A DNA stretch of 64,000 bases, taken from Microbacterium sp. Root180. GTDB taxonomy: Bacteria > Actinomycetota > Actinomycetes > Actinomycetales > Microbacteriaceae. Numbering within the stretch: position 1 is the stretch's first letter; each line of letters starts with the position of its first letter. The stretch lies in contig NZ_LMHS01000002.1 of the NCBI RefSeq assembly GCF_001428485.1, forward strand, positions 196,415 through 260,414, given 5' to 3'. A program made the translations under genes and the position numbers. Positions 1 to 7,975 of the stretch are shown here, one piece after another. The notes below the pieces were generated by a model, which was not told the origin of the DNA, made no database searches, and worked only from the letters and a program-made list of their open reading frames with translations.

Positions 1-37
1 AGGATCGGTTCGTCCACCCCACCATTGTCGCGGCGGT

Positions 38-688
38 TCACGGGATGTGGGTGCGCACCGCCGTCATGAATCCGTCGAGGTCGTCGACCCACAGGCGGAC
101 CGCGTCGATCTCGGTCTCGGTGTCGCCCAGCCGGATGCGGACAGGCCTCTCGAGGATGACGAGGACATTCGTCTCGTTCTGCATGCGCAGGGCCAGGGTG
201 TGCCCGTGCGGCTCGTCGCGCACCTTGGGCGCCTTCTCGAGGACGTCGCGGGACTTCTCGACGCTCGCGACAGCCTCCCACGGGAGGTCGACGTCGATGT
301 CGGCGCCGTAGCGTGCGCGGATGCCCTCGGGTCCGACGGCGTGGGGCCTCGTGAGGTAGCTGAGGAGCAGTCCGATCATCCAGGTCACGCCCCAGATCCC
401 GAGCGCGAGGAGCGGGATGCGCACCCACGGCCACTGATGCACGATGAGGTCGACGATCGGGATCTCGATCGCCGACAGCACGATGAAGATCACGAGGATC
501 GTGAGGACGGGGGAGTGGTAGGAGAAGCCGGATGCTCCGCGCGGCACCCGCGGACGCCGGAACAGCCAGCGGTAGAGGCTCTGCCAGATGCCGACCTCCG
601 CCCGCCACGCCGCGCGGGCGAGTGCGGCGGCGCGGGTGAGGAAGCCGGTGCGCGCGGGCGCGGCCAGCGCGGGCGCCGTGCGGGTCAT
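38..688 (-). CDS. Hypothetical membrane protein, two TM helices
   Basis: A 216-residue protein of unknown function. It has a basic N-terminal region, two hydrophobic helices at about residues 60-82 and 90-112 (the second followed by a short SYLTRP turn), and a soluble C-terminal half of about 100 residues with alternating beta-like segments that resembles a PH-like domain, which is inference only. The start overlaps the stop of the MarR-type gene by 4 bases (ATGA), so the two are probably translationally coupled and share a promoter. No catalytic motif is visible. It may be a membrane protein controlled by its MarR partner. Confidence 0.75.
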   Translation of the reverse strand: MTRTAPALAAPARTGFLTRAAALARAAWRAEVGIWQSLYRWLFRRPRVPRGASGFSYHSPVLTILVIFIVLSAIEIPIVDLIVHQWPWVRIPLLALGIWGVTWMIGLLLSYLTRPHAVGPEGIRARYGADIDVDLPWEAVASVEKSRDVLEKAPKVRDEPHGHTLALRMQNETNVLVILERPVRIRLGDTETEIDAVRLWVDDLDGFMTAVRTHIP

Positions 689-1149
689 AGGTCCTCACGC
701 TCCTGCTGGGCCTGCTCGTGCTCGGCCACCAGGTGCGCGAGCCGTTCCCGCACGTGGTCGAGCGCGCGGACGGCGGCGGCCACCGTGTCGTCGTCCAGCC
801 CGTAGATCAGGGCCGCTCCGAGATCGGTGTGCTCGGCATCCATCGTCTCCATGATGGAAAGTCCTCGCTCGGTGAGGTGAACGAGCACGGCACGCCGGTC
901 TGTGGGGTGGGGCTCCCGCCGCGCGAGACCGGTCGCGTCGAGGGCGTCGACGAGGGTGGTGATGTGGCGCGGGGTGACCTCGAGCTGCTCGGCCAGGTGG
1001 ATCTGCGTCGCCGGACCGCTGTGGAACAGCACCCACATCAGATGGGTCCGCGGCACGGTGAGGCCGCGGCGATCGAGCTCGCGCTCCTGATCGGCCTCGA
1101 GGATGCGCGAGATCGCGAGGAGCGTATCGAGTACGTGCGTTCCGGACAT
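685..1149 (-). CDS. MarR-family transcriptional regulator
   Basis: A 154-residue winged-helix repressor-type protein. The stretch from HLAEQLEVTPRHITTLVDAL to the wing residues DRRAVLVHLTERG matches the MarR recognition helix and beta-wing, and long helices at both ends would form the dimer interface. MarR proteins normally repress their own and neighbouring genes and release DNA on binding small aromatic or oxidant ligands; the ligand here is unknown. It is first in a two-gene unit with the membrane protein and diverges from the aminotransferase gene. A palindrome overlaps its predicted -10, which suggests autoregulation. Confidence 0.88.
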   Translation of the reverse strand: MSGTHVLDTLLAISRILEADQERELDRRGLTVPRTHLMWVLFHSGPATQIHLAEQLEVTPRHITTLVDALDATGLARREPHPTDRRAVLVHLTERGLSIMETMDAEHTDLGAALIYGLDDDTVAAAVRALDHVRERLAHLVAEHEQAQQEREDL

Positions 1150-1156
1150 AGTGAAC

Positions 1157-1162
1157 AGAATA
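1157..1162 (-). promoter_or_regulatory. -10 hexamer TATTCT of MarR gene (leaderless)
   Basis: On the minus strand TATTCT is followed by 7 nt and then the ATG at 1149, so transcription would begin at or next to the start codon. No Shine-Dalgarno is present. Confidence 0.5.
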
Positions 1163-1170
1163 CATTATGT
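1162..1170. promoter_or_regulatory. Candidate MarR operator palindrome
   Basis: ACATTATGT is a perfect odd palindrome that abuts the MarR -10 hexamer in the divergent intergenic region. It is AT-rich in an otherwise GC-rich stretch. The role as operator is inference from position and symmetry. Confidence 0.4.
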
Positions 1171-1245
1171 GCCCTCGACGTTGACCCGCCCCCGATCTCT
1201 TGGGATCCTTTCGACAGGTTCTCGCGGCTGGGGAAGGTGAGTGCG

Positions 1246-2433
1246 ATGGCGATATCGACACGCGCGGCGAGGGCGAAGGCGGCGGTGGATGTCGTCACCA
1301 CGTTCTTCGCGAAGGTGCAGGGGGCCGCTGATGACCCCGACGCGCTCGACTTCACCTTCGGCAACCCGCACGAGTTCGCGCTCCCGGGACTCACCGACGC
1401 GCTGCGCGCCCACGTCGAGCCGCAGACCGTGGACTGGTTCGCCTACAAGACGAGCGAACCCGAGGCGCAGCACACGGTCGCGGCCGGACTGCGAGCCGAA
1501 CTCGGACTCCCGTTCGAGCCCGAGGACATCGCCATGACCCAGGGGGCGTTCGGCGCGATCTCCCTGGCGCTCGCACTTCTCACCGATGCCGGGGACGAGG
1601 TCGTGATCCCCGTCCCCGGATGGTTCTGCTACGAGCCGATGCTGTACGCCGCCGACCTCGTGCCCGTGCGCGCCGCACTCGATCCCGACACCTTCGATCT
1701 CGACGTCGACGCCATCGCGCGTGCGATCACGCCCCGCACGCGCATCGTGATCGTGAACTCGCCCGCGAATCCGACCGGACGCGTCTACCCCGAGGCCGCC
1801 TGGCGTGCCCTGGCGGAGGTGCTCGAGCGTGCGTCGAGCGAGCACGGCCGCCGGATCTGGCTGCTGTCCGACGAGCCCTACCGTCGCATCCGGTTCGACG
1901 GCATCGAGTTCGCGAGCCCGGCGCCGGCCTACCCCTGGACGGTCATCGACTACAGCTACGGGAAGGTCCTCCTCGCGCCGGGGCAGCGCCTGGGGTACCT
2001 CGCCCTGTCTCCGCTGATCCCGCCGGCCGAGCGCGAAGAGCTGCGCGCGGCGCTGTTCCCCCTCGGGCTCGCGATCGGCTGGGGCTTCCCCGATGCGGTG
2101 ATGCAGTACTCGGTGCCCGCGCTCGAGCATCTGTCGATCGACGTCGCGGAGCTCGCTCGCAAGCGCGATCGGCTGTACGACGCGCTCGTCGGCGCCGGTG
2201 TCGAGGTGACGCGGCCCGAGGGCACGTTCTATCTGTGGGGAAAGGCGCCGGGAGGCGATGGCGAGGCGTTCTGCGCCGCCCTCGCCGAGCGCGGCGTGCA
2301 TCTGATGCCCGGATCGCTGTTCGACCAGCCGCACCACTTCCGCATCTCGCTGACGGCGACGATGGAGTCGATCGAGCGCGCCATCCCGCACCTGAAAGAG
2401 GTGGCGGCCGATCTGAGCGGCGTCCGGCACTGA
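1246..2433 (+). CDS. PLP-dependent class I/II aminotransferase
   Basis: A 395-residue fold-type I aminotransferase, length normal for the family. Visible motifs are the substrate-loop region near FTFGNPHEF, the NSPANPTGR segment that contacts PLP, the Asp/Tyr pair in LLSDEPYRRI, and SYGKVLLAPGQRLGYL, whose Lys would form the Schiff base and whose Arg binds phosphate. The amino-acid substrate cannot be read from sequence. ATG 1246 was chosen because a GGGAAGG Shine-Dalgarno lies just upstream; a GTG at 1237 is less well placed. It is transcribed away from the MarR gene. Confidence 0.88.
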   Translation: MAISTRAARAKAAVDVVTTFFAKVQGAADDPDALDFTFGNPHEFALPGLTDALRAHVEPQTVDWFAYKTSEPEAQHTVAAGLRAELGLPFEPEDIAMTQGAFGAISLALALLTDAGDEVVIPVPGWFCYEPMLYAADLVPVRAALDPDTFDLDVDAIARAITPRTRIVIVNSPANPTGRVYPEAAWRALAEVLERASSEHGRRIWLLSDEPYRRIRFDGIEFASPAPAYPWTVIDYSYGKVLLAPGQRLGYLALSPLIPPAEREELRAALFPLGLAIGWGFPDAVMQYSVPALEHLSIDVAELARKRDRLYDALVGAGVEVTRPEGTFYLWGKAPGGDGEAFCAALAERGVHLMPGSLFDQPHHFRISLTATMESIERAIPHLKEVAADLSGVRH

Positions 2434-2475
2434 CGCTCCACGGGGCGCCACCGCGCCCGTGTGGGCGGCGGCGAC

Positions 2476-2481
2476 CATAAT
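2476..2481 (+). promoter_or_regulatory. -10 hexamer CATAAT of recO (leaderless)
   Basis: CATAAT ends 6 nt before the GTG at 2488, and no Shine-Dalgarno is present. Confidence 0.5.
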
Positions 2482-2487
2482 TGACGA

Positions 2488-3231
2488 GTGCCCACCTACC
2501 GCGACGAAGTCGTGGTCCTGCGCACCCACAAGCTGGGTGAGGCCGACAGGATCGTGACGATGCTGAGCCGGCGTCACGGCAAGCTCCGCGCCGTCGCCAA
2601 GGGCGTGCGTCGCACCACCTCGCGCTTCGGCGCGCGCCTCGAGCCGTTCATGGTCGCCGACGTGCAGCTCTATCAGGGTCGTTCCCTCGACATCGTCCAG
2701 CAGGCCGAGTCGCTCGGCTCGTACGGCGCCGACATCGCCGCGCACTACGACCGGTACACATCGGCGCATGCGATGGTGGAGGCCGCTGACCGGCTCAACG
2801 AGGCCGAGGCCACGCCCCAGCAGTATCTGCTGCTGGTCGGAGGATTGCGGGCCCTCGCCCGCGGTGAGCATGCCTCGCGCAGTGTCCTCGACTCCTACCT
2901 GCTCCGGGCGATGGCGCTGTCGGGCTGGGCACCCGGACTCTCCGAATGCGCACGGTGCGGTGCCCCCGGACCCCACGAGACCTTCGTCGCCCAGCTCGGC
3001 GGCATGGTCTGTCGAGACTGCGCGCCTACGGGTGCGGCGCGCGTCCACCCCGAGACGGCCGGACTCCTGCACTCGCTGATGGCCGGCGAGTGGGAGCGGG
3101 TGGATGCCTCGTCCCCGGCGTCGTGCGCCGCGGCATCCGGTCTCATCGCGGCCTATGCGCAGTGGCACCTGGAGCGCGGCATCCGGTCGCTCGCCCATGT
3201 CGTGTCCGCGCCCGAAGGAGGCGCTCGATGA
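2488..3231 (+). CDS. recO: DNA repair protein RecO
   Basis: A 247-residue RecO, which anneals single strands and helps load RecA in the RecFOR gap-repair pathway. The N-terminal OB-fold begins [20 protein letters not shown], a hallmark of the family. The C-terminal half has a four-Cys zinc site (C154, C157, C175, C178). The GTG start follows a leaderless-type -10. The stop overlaps the uppS ATG by 4 bases, the usual actinobacterial recO-uppS pair. Confidence 0.96.
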   Translation: MPTYRDEVVVLRTHKLGEADRIVTMLSRRHGKLRAVAKGVRRTTSRFGARLEPFMVADVQLYQGRSLDIVQQAESLGSYGADIAAHYDRYTSAHAMVEAADRLNEAEATPQQYLLLVGGLRALARGEHASRSVLDSYLLRAMALSGWAPGLSECARCGAPGPHETFVAQLGGMVCRDCAPTGAARVHPETAGLLHSLMAGEWERVDASSPASCAAASGLIAAYAQWHLERGIRSLAHVVSAPEGGAR

Positions 3232-4040
3232 CGCCCAAGCCGTTCACGCACCGCGACGCCGTCCCCTACCGTCCGATCGACTGGACCGGTGTCCATCCGC
3301 CGGCGTTCCCCGCAGGAGCCGTGCCGCGCCATGTCGCGATCGTGATGGACGGGAACGGCCGCTGGGCGAACCGTCAGGGGCTGACCCGCGTCGAGGGGCA
3401 CAAGGCGGGGGAGGCGGCCCTGCTCGACGTGGTCGCCGGCGCCATCCAGGCAGGGGTGACCCACCTCTCGGTGTACGCCTTCTCGACCGAGAACTGGTCC
3501 CGCTCGCCCGACGAGGTGCGCTTCCTCATGGGATTCAACCGGGACGTGCTGCACCGTCGGCGTGATCAGCTCAACGAGTGGGGCGTGCGGGTGCGATGGG
3601 CCGGACGCAAGCCCCGCCTTTGGTCCAGCGTGATCAAGGAGCTTCAGTTCGCCGAGCGCCTCACCGCAGGCAATGACGTGCTGACGCTCACGATGTGCGT
3701 CAACTACGGCGGTCGCATCGAACTGGTCGATGCGATGCGCTCCATCGGGGACGACATCGCCGCAGGCCGGATCGCACCGTCCGCTGTGACCGAGAAGCTC
3801 ATCCGCAAGCGCCTCTATCAGCCCGACATGCCCGACGTCGACCTCTTCATCCGCTCCAGCGGCGAGCAGCGCACCTCGAACTTCCTGCTCTGGGAGTCCG
3901 CCTACGCGGAGTTCGTCTTCCTCGACACGCTGTGGCCCGATTTCTCGCGCACCGACCTGTGGCGCGCGATCGGACTGTACCTCGATCGCGATCGCCGCTT
4001 CGGCGGCGCCGTCGACTCGCCCGACGCGCCCGCCCTATAG
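3228..4040 (+). CDS. uppS: Polyprenyl (undecaprenyl) diphosphate synthase
   Basis: A 270-residue cis-prenyltransferase that adds isopentenyl units to an allylic diphosphate to make the C50/C55 lipid carrier for peptidoglycan and wall-glycan synthesis. Key motifs: [13 protein letters not shown] with the catalytic Asp at residue 41, GHKAG, the YAFSTENW region, and [15 protein letters not shown] near the C-terminus. It is coupled to recO by an ATGA overlap. In actinobacteria the product may be decaprenyl diphosphate; chain length cannot be told here. Confidence 0.96.
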   Translation: MTPKPFTHRDAVPYRPIDWTGVHPPAFPAGAVPRHVAIVMDGNGRWANRQGLTRVEGHKAGEAALLDVVAGAIQAGVTHLSVYAFSTENWSRSPDEVRFLMGFNRDVLHRRRDQLNEWGVRVRWAGRKPRLWSSVIKELQFAERLTAGNDVLTLTMCVNYGGRIELVDAMRSIGDDIAAGRIAPSAVTEKLIRKRLYQPDMPDVDLFIRSSGEQRTSNFLLWESAYAEFVFLDTLWPDFSRTDLWRAIGLYLDRDRRFGGAVDSPDAPAL

Positions 4041-4143
4041 GCCACCGTTCCGGCTGCTCCCACCGCGCGCGCATCGCGATGCTGAGCGACGGATGGCGCA
4101 TTCGCCGGAATAGACGCCCGGTGCGGGGTGGTTGTCCCTGAGC

Positions 4144-4824
4144 ATGACGGATGCCATCAAGATCGACGTGTGGAGTGACATCGCCTGCCCCTGGTGCTAC
4201 ATCGGCAAGCGCAACCTCGAGAACGGGCTCGCCGTAGCATCCGGTGATGATGACGCCCCCGCGGTCGAGGTCGTCTTCCACTCGTTCGAGCTCTCGCCCG
4301 ACACCCCGGTCGACTTCGAGGGCGGCGAGGCGGACTATCTCGCGACCCACAAGGGCATCTCGCAGGACCAGGCCCAGCAGATGCTCGACCGGGTGACCGG
4401 CGTCGCGGCAGAGGCCGGTCTCGCGTACCGCTTCGACCTGCTCAAGCACACGAACACTGTGAAGGCGCACGAGCTGCTGCACTTCGCGAAGGCTCAGGGC
4501 CGGCAGCACGAGCTCGCCGAACGTCTCATGTCGGCCTACTTCACCGAGGGGCGCCATCTCGGCGACGAGGACGAGCTGGTCGCGCTCGCCGTCGACGCCG
4601 GGCTGGACGCGGATGCCGCGCGTGACGCGCTGCGCAGCGGACGATTCCTCGACGCGGTGCGCGCCGACCAGGCGCAGGCACAGGCCTACGGCATCAACGG
4701 CGTCCCGTTCTTCGTGATCGACGGCAAGTACGGGGTCTCGGGGGCCCAGCCCGCCGAGGCCTTCGCGCAGATCGTGCGGCAGGTGTGGGCGGAGCGCCGC
4801 GAGGACGCGCCCGTCGGCGCCTGA
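4144..4824 (+). CDS. DsbA-family (FrnE-like) thiol oxidoreductase
   Basis: A 226-residue thioredoxin-fold protein. The active site C15-P-W-C18 follows IKIDVWSDIA, and the cis-Pro element GVPFFVIDGKYGVSGAQ lies near residues 185-200, as in FrnE/2-hydroxychromene-2-carboxylate isomerase-like proteins. No signal peptide is present, so it is cytosolic and probably handles protein or small-molecule disulfides. ATG 4144 is preferred to the in-frame TTG at 4132 because family members start a few residues before IKIDVWSD. It ends at a strong terminator shared with gpx. Confidence 0.88.
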   Translation: MTDAIKIDVWSDIACPWCYIGKRNLENGLAVASGDDDAPAVEVVFHSFELSPDTPVDFEGGEADYLATHKGISQDQAQQMLDRVTGVAAEAGLAYRFDLLKHTNTVKAHELLHFAKAQGRQHELAERLMSAYFTEGRHLGDEDELVALAVDAGLDADAARDALRSGRFLDAVRADQAQAQAYGINGVPFFVIDGKYGVSGAQPAEAFAQIVRQVWAERREDAPVGA

Positions 4825-4842
4825 CCTCCGACCGATACGACA

Positions 4843-4871
4843 GAAGCCCGCCGCGGGACGCGGCGGGCTTC
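4843..4871. terminator. Bidirectional terminator between DsbA-like gene and gpx
   Basis: A perfect 13-bp stem (4843-4855 with 4859-4871) around a 3-nt loop, between convergent genes. The arms begin GAAGCCC and end GGGCTTC, giving a short A/T stretch in each direction. Confidence 0.85.
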
Positions 4872-4884
4872 CGTGCAGCCGAGC

Positions 4885-5388
4885 TCAGCCGGGCAGGTGC
4901 GCTTCGATGACGCTCACGATGGCCGGGTCGTCCGGCTTGACGTTGGAGCGGAAGCGGTGCACCTCGCCCTCGGGCGTGAGCACGAACTTCTCGAAGTTCC
5001 ACTGGATGCGTCCCTTGTTGCCCTCGACGTCGCGGGCATCCTTGAGAGCCTTGTAGAGCGGGGCGGCCTTGCCTCCGTTGACCTTCACCTTGTCGTGCAC
5101 GGGGAACGAGACGCCCCACGTCGTCGAGCAGTACTCGAGGATGTCGTCCATCGAGCCGGGCTCCTGACCCATGAACTGGTTGCAGGGGAAGCCGAGGACC
5201 GTGAAGCCGCGGTCGGCGTATGCGCGCTGGAGCTGCTCGAGCTGCTCGTACTGCGGGGTCAGGCCGCACCGCGACGCGACGTTCACGACGAGGAGGACCT
5301 TGTCGCCGTAGTCGGCGAGCGTCGTGGTGCCGCCGTCGGCGGTGTGGAACGGGATGCTGCGCAGATCTGTCGCGGTAGCCTCGGTCAT
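4885..5388 (-). CDS. Glutathione peroxidase-family thiol peroxidase
   Basis: A 167-residue thioredoxin-fold peroxidase that reduces hydroperoxides. The peroxidatic Cys is C41 in NVASRCGLTPQY; the GFPCNQF motif (C69, Q71) and QWNFEKF near residue 131 supply the other conserved residues. It uses Cys rather than selenocysteine, so thioredoxin or mycothiol is the likelier reductant than glutathione, which actinobacteria lack. ATG 5388 is preferred over the GTG immediately upstream. It converges on the DsbA-like gene, placing two thiol-redox genes together. Confidence 0.93.
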   Translation of the reverse strand: MTEATATDLRSIPFHTADGGTTTLADYGDKVLLVVNVASRCGLTPQYEQLEQLQRAYADRGFTVLGFPCNQFMGQEPGSMDDILEYCSTTWGVSFPVHDKVKVNGGKAAPLYKALKDARDVEGNKGRIQWNFEKFVLTPEGEVHRFRSNVKPDDPAIVSVIEAHLPG

Positions 5389-5465
5389 CACCCCAGGCTA
5401 AGCCCTCGCGCAGGAGGCGGCTCCACAGCCCGGGATCGCACTGCGCTCGCCCAGCGGGAGTCTGG

Positions 5466-5471
5466 GAGAAT
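5466..5471 (+). promoter_or_regulatory. -10 hexamer GAGAAT of dusB (leaderless)
   Basis: GAGAAT is followed by 7 nt and then GTG 5479. This supports GTG 5479 over the upstream ATG at 5470, which overlaps the hexamer. Confidence 0.45.
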
Positions 5472-5478
5472 GGACGAC

Positions 5479-6645
5479 GTGACCACTGCCCTCGCTCCCG
5501 CGCGCACCCTGCGCATCGGGCCCATCCAGCTGGACGCGCCCGTCGTGCTGGCCCCCATGGCCGGGATCACCAACACGGCGTTCCGGCGCCTGTGCCGTGA
5601 GTACGGCGCCGGTCTCTACGTGAGCGAGATGATCACGACCCGCGCGCTCGTCGAGCGCAACGCGACCACGATGCGTCTCATCACCCACCACGAGTCCGAG
5701 ACGCCGCGCTCCATCCAGCTCTACGGCGTCGATCCCTCGACGACCGAGGCAGCCGTCCGCCTGCTGGTCGAGGAGGACCGCGCCGACCACATCGACCTGA
5801 ACTTCGGATGCCCCGTCCCCAAGGTCACGCGCAAGGGAGGCGGTGCGGCGCTGCCGTGGAAGCTCGGCCTCTTCCGCGAGATCGTGACCCGCGCCGCTCG
5901 TGCCGCGGGCGACGTGCCGCTCACCGTGAAGATGCGCAAGGGCATCGACGCCGATCACCTCACCTACCTGGACGCCGGTCGCATCGCCGAGGACGCCGGT
6001 GTGGCCGCGGTGGCCCTCCACGCGCGCACGGCCGCGGAGTTCTATTCCGGCGAGGCCGACTGGGCGGCGATCGCGGCGCTCAAAGAGGCGGTCACGAGCG
6101 TCCCCGTGCTGGGAAACGGCGACATCTGGTCGGCCGCCGACGCGGCCCGCATGATGGCCGAGACCGGCTGCGACGGGGTCGTCGTGGGTCGCGGATGCCT
6201 CGGCCGCCCGTGGCTGTTCGGAGACCTCGCTCGCGAGCTCGGGGGGCCGGGTGCGGCATCCGGTGCTCCAGTCGATGCGACCCTCGGCTTCGTCGCCCGG
6301 GCGTTCCACCGCCACGCCGAGCTGCTCGTGGAGTTCTTCGAGGACGAGGACCGCGGATGTCGCGACATCCGCAAGCACGTCGCCTGGTACTTCAAGGGAT
6401 ACCCCGTGGGCGGAGACATCCGCGCCCGCCTCGCGACCGTGTCGAGTCTCGCCGAGATCGACGACCTGCTCGCGACGCTCGATCTCGACGCCCCGTACCC
6501 GGGCGCCGCCGCCGAGGGACAGCGCGGCCGTGCCGGCACCCCCAAGCGCCCCGCCTTGCCCGAGCACTGGCTCGACTCGCGCGAGCTCAGTGCCGAGGCA
6601 TCCTGTGCCATCGCCGAAGCGGAGCTCGACCACAGTGGCGGGTGA
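5479..6645 (+). CDS. dusB: tRNA-dihydrouridine synthase (DusB-like)
   Basis: A 388-residue FMN enzyme that reduces uridines in tRNA D-loops. The TIM barrel starts with VVLAPMAGITNTAFR. The catalytic Cys is C111 in LNFGCPVPKVTRKGGGAAL, and GVVVGRGCLGRPWLF binds the FMN phosphate. The tail helical domain contains HVAWYFKGYPVGG. GTG 5479 fits the leaderless layout; ATG 5470 would add three residues. It overlaps dgt by 11 bases, so the two are cotranscribed, and dnaG follows. Confidence 0.94.
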   Translation: MTTALAPARTLRIGPIQLDAPVVLAPMAGITNTAFRRLCREYGAGLYVSEMITTRALVERNATTMRLITHHESETPRSIQLYGVDPSTTEAAVRLLVEEDRADHIDLNFGCPVPKVTRKGGGAALPWKLGLFREIVTRAARAAGDVPLTVKMRKGIDADHLTYLDAGRIAEDAGVAAVALHARTAAEFYSGEADWAAIAALKEAVTSVPVLGNGDIWSAADAARMMAETGCDGVVVGRGCLGRPWLFGDLARELGGPGAASGAPVDATLGFVARAFHRHAELLVEFFEDEDRGCRDIRKHVAWYFKGYPVGGDIRARLATVSSLAEIDDLLATLDLDAPYPGAAAEGQRGRAGTPKRPALPEHWLDSRELSAEASCAIAEAELDHSGG

Positions 6646-7975
6646 AGGCGCCGTCGCGATCGGCATCGCGTCTGAGCGCCCGTCGGGCTATGACGATGCC
6701 GACGGCGCACGCTTCCACTCCGAGCGCCACCGCTCCCAGCGCGACGACTTCGCGCGCGACCGTGCCCGGGTGCTGCACTCCGCCGCCCTGCGGCGCCTCG
6801 CGGCCAAGACGCAGGTGCTCAGCCCGGCGAGCCCCGCGGACTTCGCGCGCAACCGTCTGACGCACTCTCTCGAGGTCGCCCAGGTCGGGCGCGAGCTCGC
6901 GACGGCGCTCCTGCTCGCGCCGGACGTCGTCGACACCGCGTGCCTCAGTCACGACCTCGGCCACCCGCCGTTCGGGCACAACGGCGAGCGCGCGATGAAC
7001 GAGTGGGCCGACGACATCGGCGGATTCGAGGGCAACGCCCAGACGCTGCGGATCGTGACGCGTCTGGAGCCCAAGATCGTCGACGACGACGGACGCACGT
7101 TCGGGCTGAACCTCACGCGTGCGAGCCTCGATGCCACGTGCAAGTACCCCTGGACGGCGGAGCACCCGCTCCCCGATCCCGGGGGCCGTCTCAAGTTCGG
7201 CGTGTATCCCGACGACGAGGAAGTGTTCCACTGGATGCGAGAGGGCGCCCCCGGACGCGTGCGCTGCATCGAGGCGGAGGTCATGGACCTCTCGGACGAC
7301 ATCGCCTATTCGGTGCACGACTTCGAGGACGCGGTCGTCAACGGCTACCTCGACCCGGCGCGCCTGGCCGATCCCGCAGAGCACCAGGCGCTGCTGAGTG
7401 CGATCCAGTCGTGGGTCGGCTTCGACTTCGCCCGCGACGAGCTCGAGGATGCGCTGTACCGCCTGATGCGCATGCCCGAGTGGATCACGGCCTTCGACGG
7501 CACGCGCTCTTCCCTGGCGCGGCTGAAGAACCTCACGTCCGACCTCATCGGCCGGTTCGCCCGGGCGGCCACGACCGCCACGCGGGAGGCCTACGGGATG
7601 TCGGTGCTCACCCGGTATCGTGCGCACGTGATGGTGCCGCGTGTGGTCGAGGCCGAGATGGCGGTCCTCAAGGGCATCATCGGGGCCGTCGTCGTGTCGA
7701 TCGAAGGTCGCAAGGACCTCTACAAGGAGCAGCGCCGGGTGCTGAAGCGGCTCGCGACCGCCCTGTGGGAGCAGCCCGACGCGCTCGACGCGCTCCACGC
7801 CGAGGACTTCGCCTCCGCCCAGACCTACGCGGCGCGTCGTCGCGTCGTGGTGGATCAGGTCGCAAGCCTCACCGATCAGGTCGCCATCTCCTGGCACGGC
7901 AGGCTCGTGGGCGAGTTGGATCCCGCGTCCGTCGGCATCTGGACCCCGTCCTCACGCGTCACCGGGGCCCGCTGA
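6635..7975 (+). CDS. dgt: Deoxyguanosinetriphosphate triphosphohydrolase-like protein
   Basis: A 446-residue HD-domain dNTPase, which cleaves dNTPs to nucleoside and triphosphate to control precursor pools. Metal ligands are visible as H77 (LTHSLEV), H106-D107 (LSHDLGHPPFGHNGE) and the later Asp in DLSDDIAYSVHDFED. GTG 6635 lies inside the end of dusB with a GGAG upstream. Its stop overlaps the dnaG ATG (TGATG). The dusB-dgt-dnaG order puts dNTP control next to primase and is common in this group. Confidence 0.92.
   Translation: MAGEGAVAIGIASERPSGYDDADGARFHSERHRSQRDDFARDRARVLHSAALRRLAAKTQVLSPASPADFARNRLTHSLEVAQVGRELATALLLAPDVVDTACLSHDLGHPPFGHNGERAMNEWADDIGGFEGNAQTLRIVTRLEPKIVDDDGRTFGLNLTRASLDATCKYPWTAEHPLPDPGGRLKFGVYPDDEEVFHWMREGAPGRVRCIEAEVMDLSDDIAYSVHDFEDAVVNGYLDPARLADPAEHQALLSAIQSWVGFDFARDELEDALYRLMRMPEWITAFDGTRSSLARLKNLTSDLIGRFARAATTATREAYGMSVLTRYRAHVMVPRVVEAEMAVLKGIIGAVVVSIEGRKDLYKEQRRVLKRLATALWEQPDALDALHAEDFASAQTYAARRRVVVDQVASLTDQVAISWHGRLVGELDPASVGIWTPSSRVTGAR

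Noticed and set aside
1165..3198. A 677-codon open frame on the minus strand across the aminotransferase and recO genes
   Set aside because: A shadow of high-GC coding on the other strand. It has no family features and conflicts with two well-supported genes.
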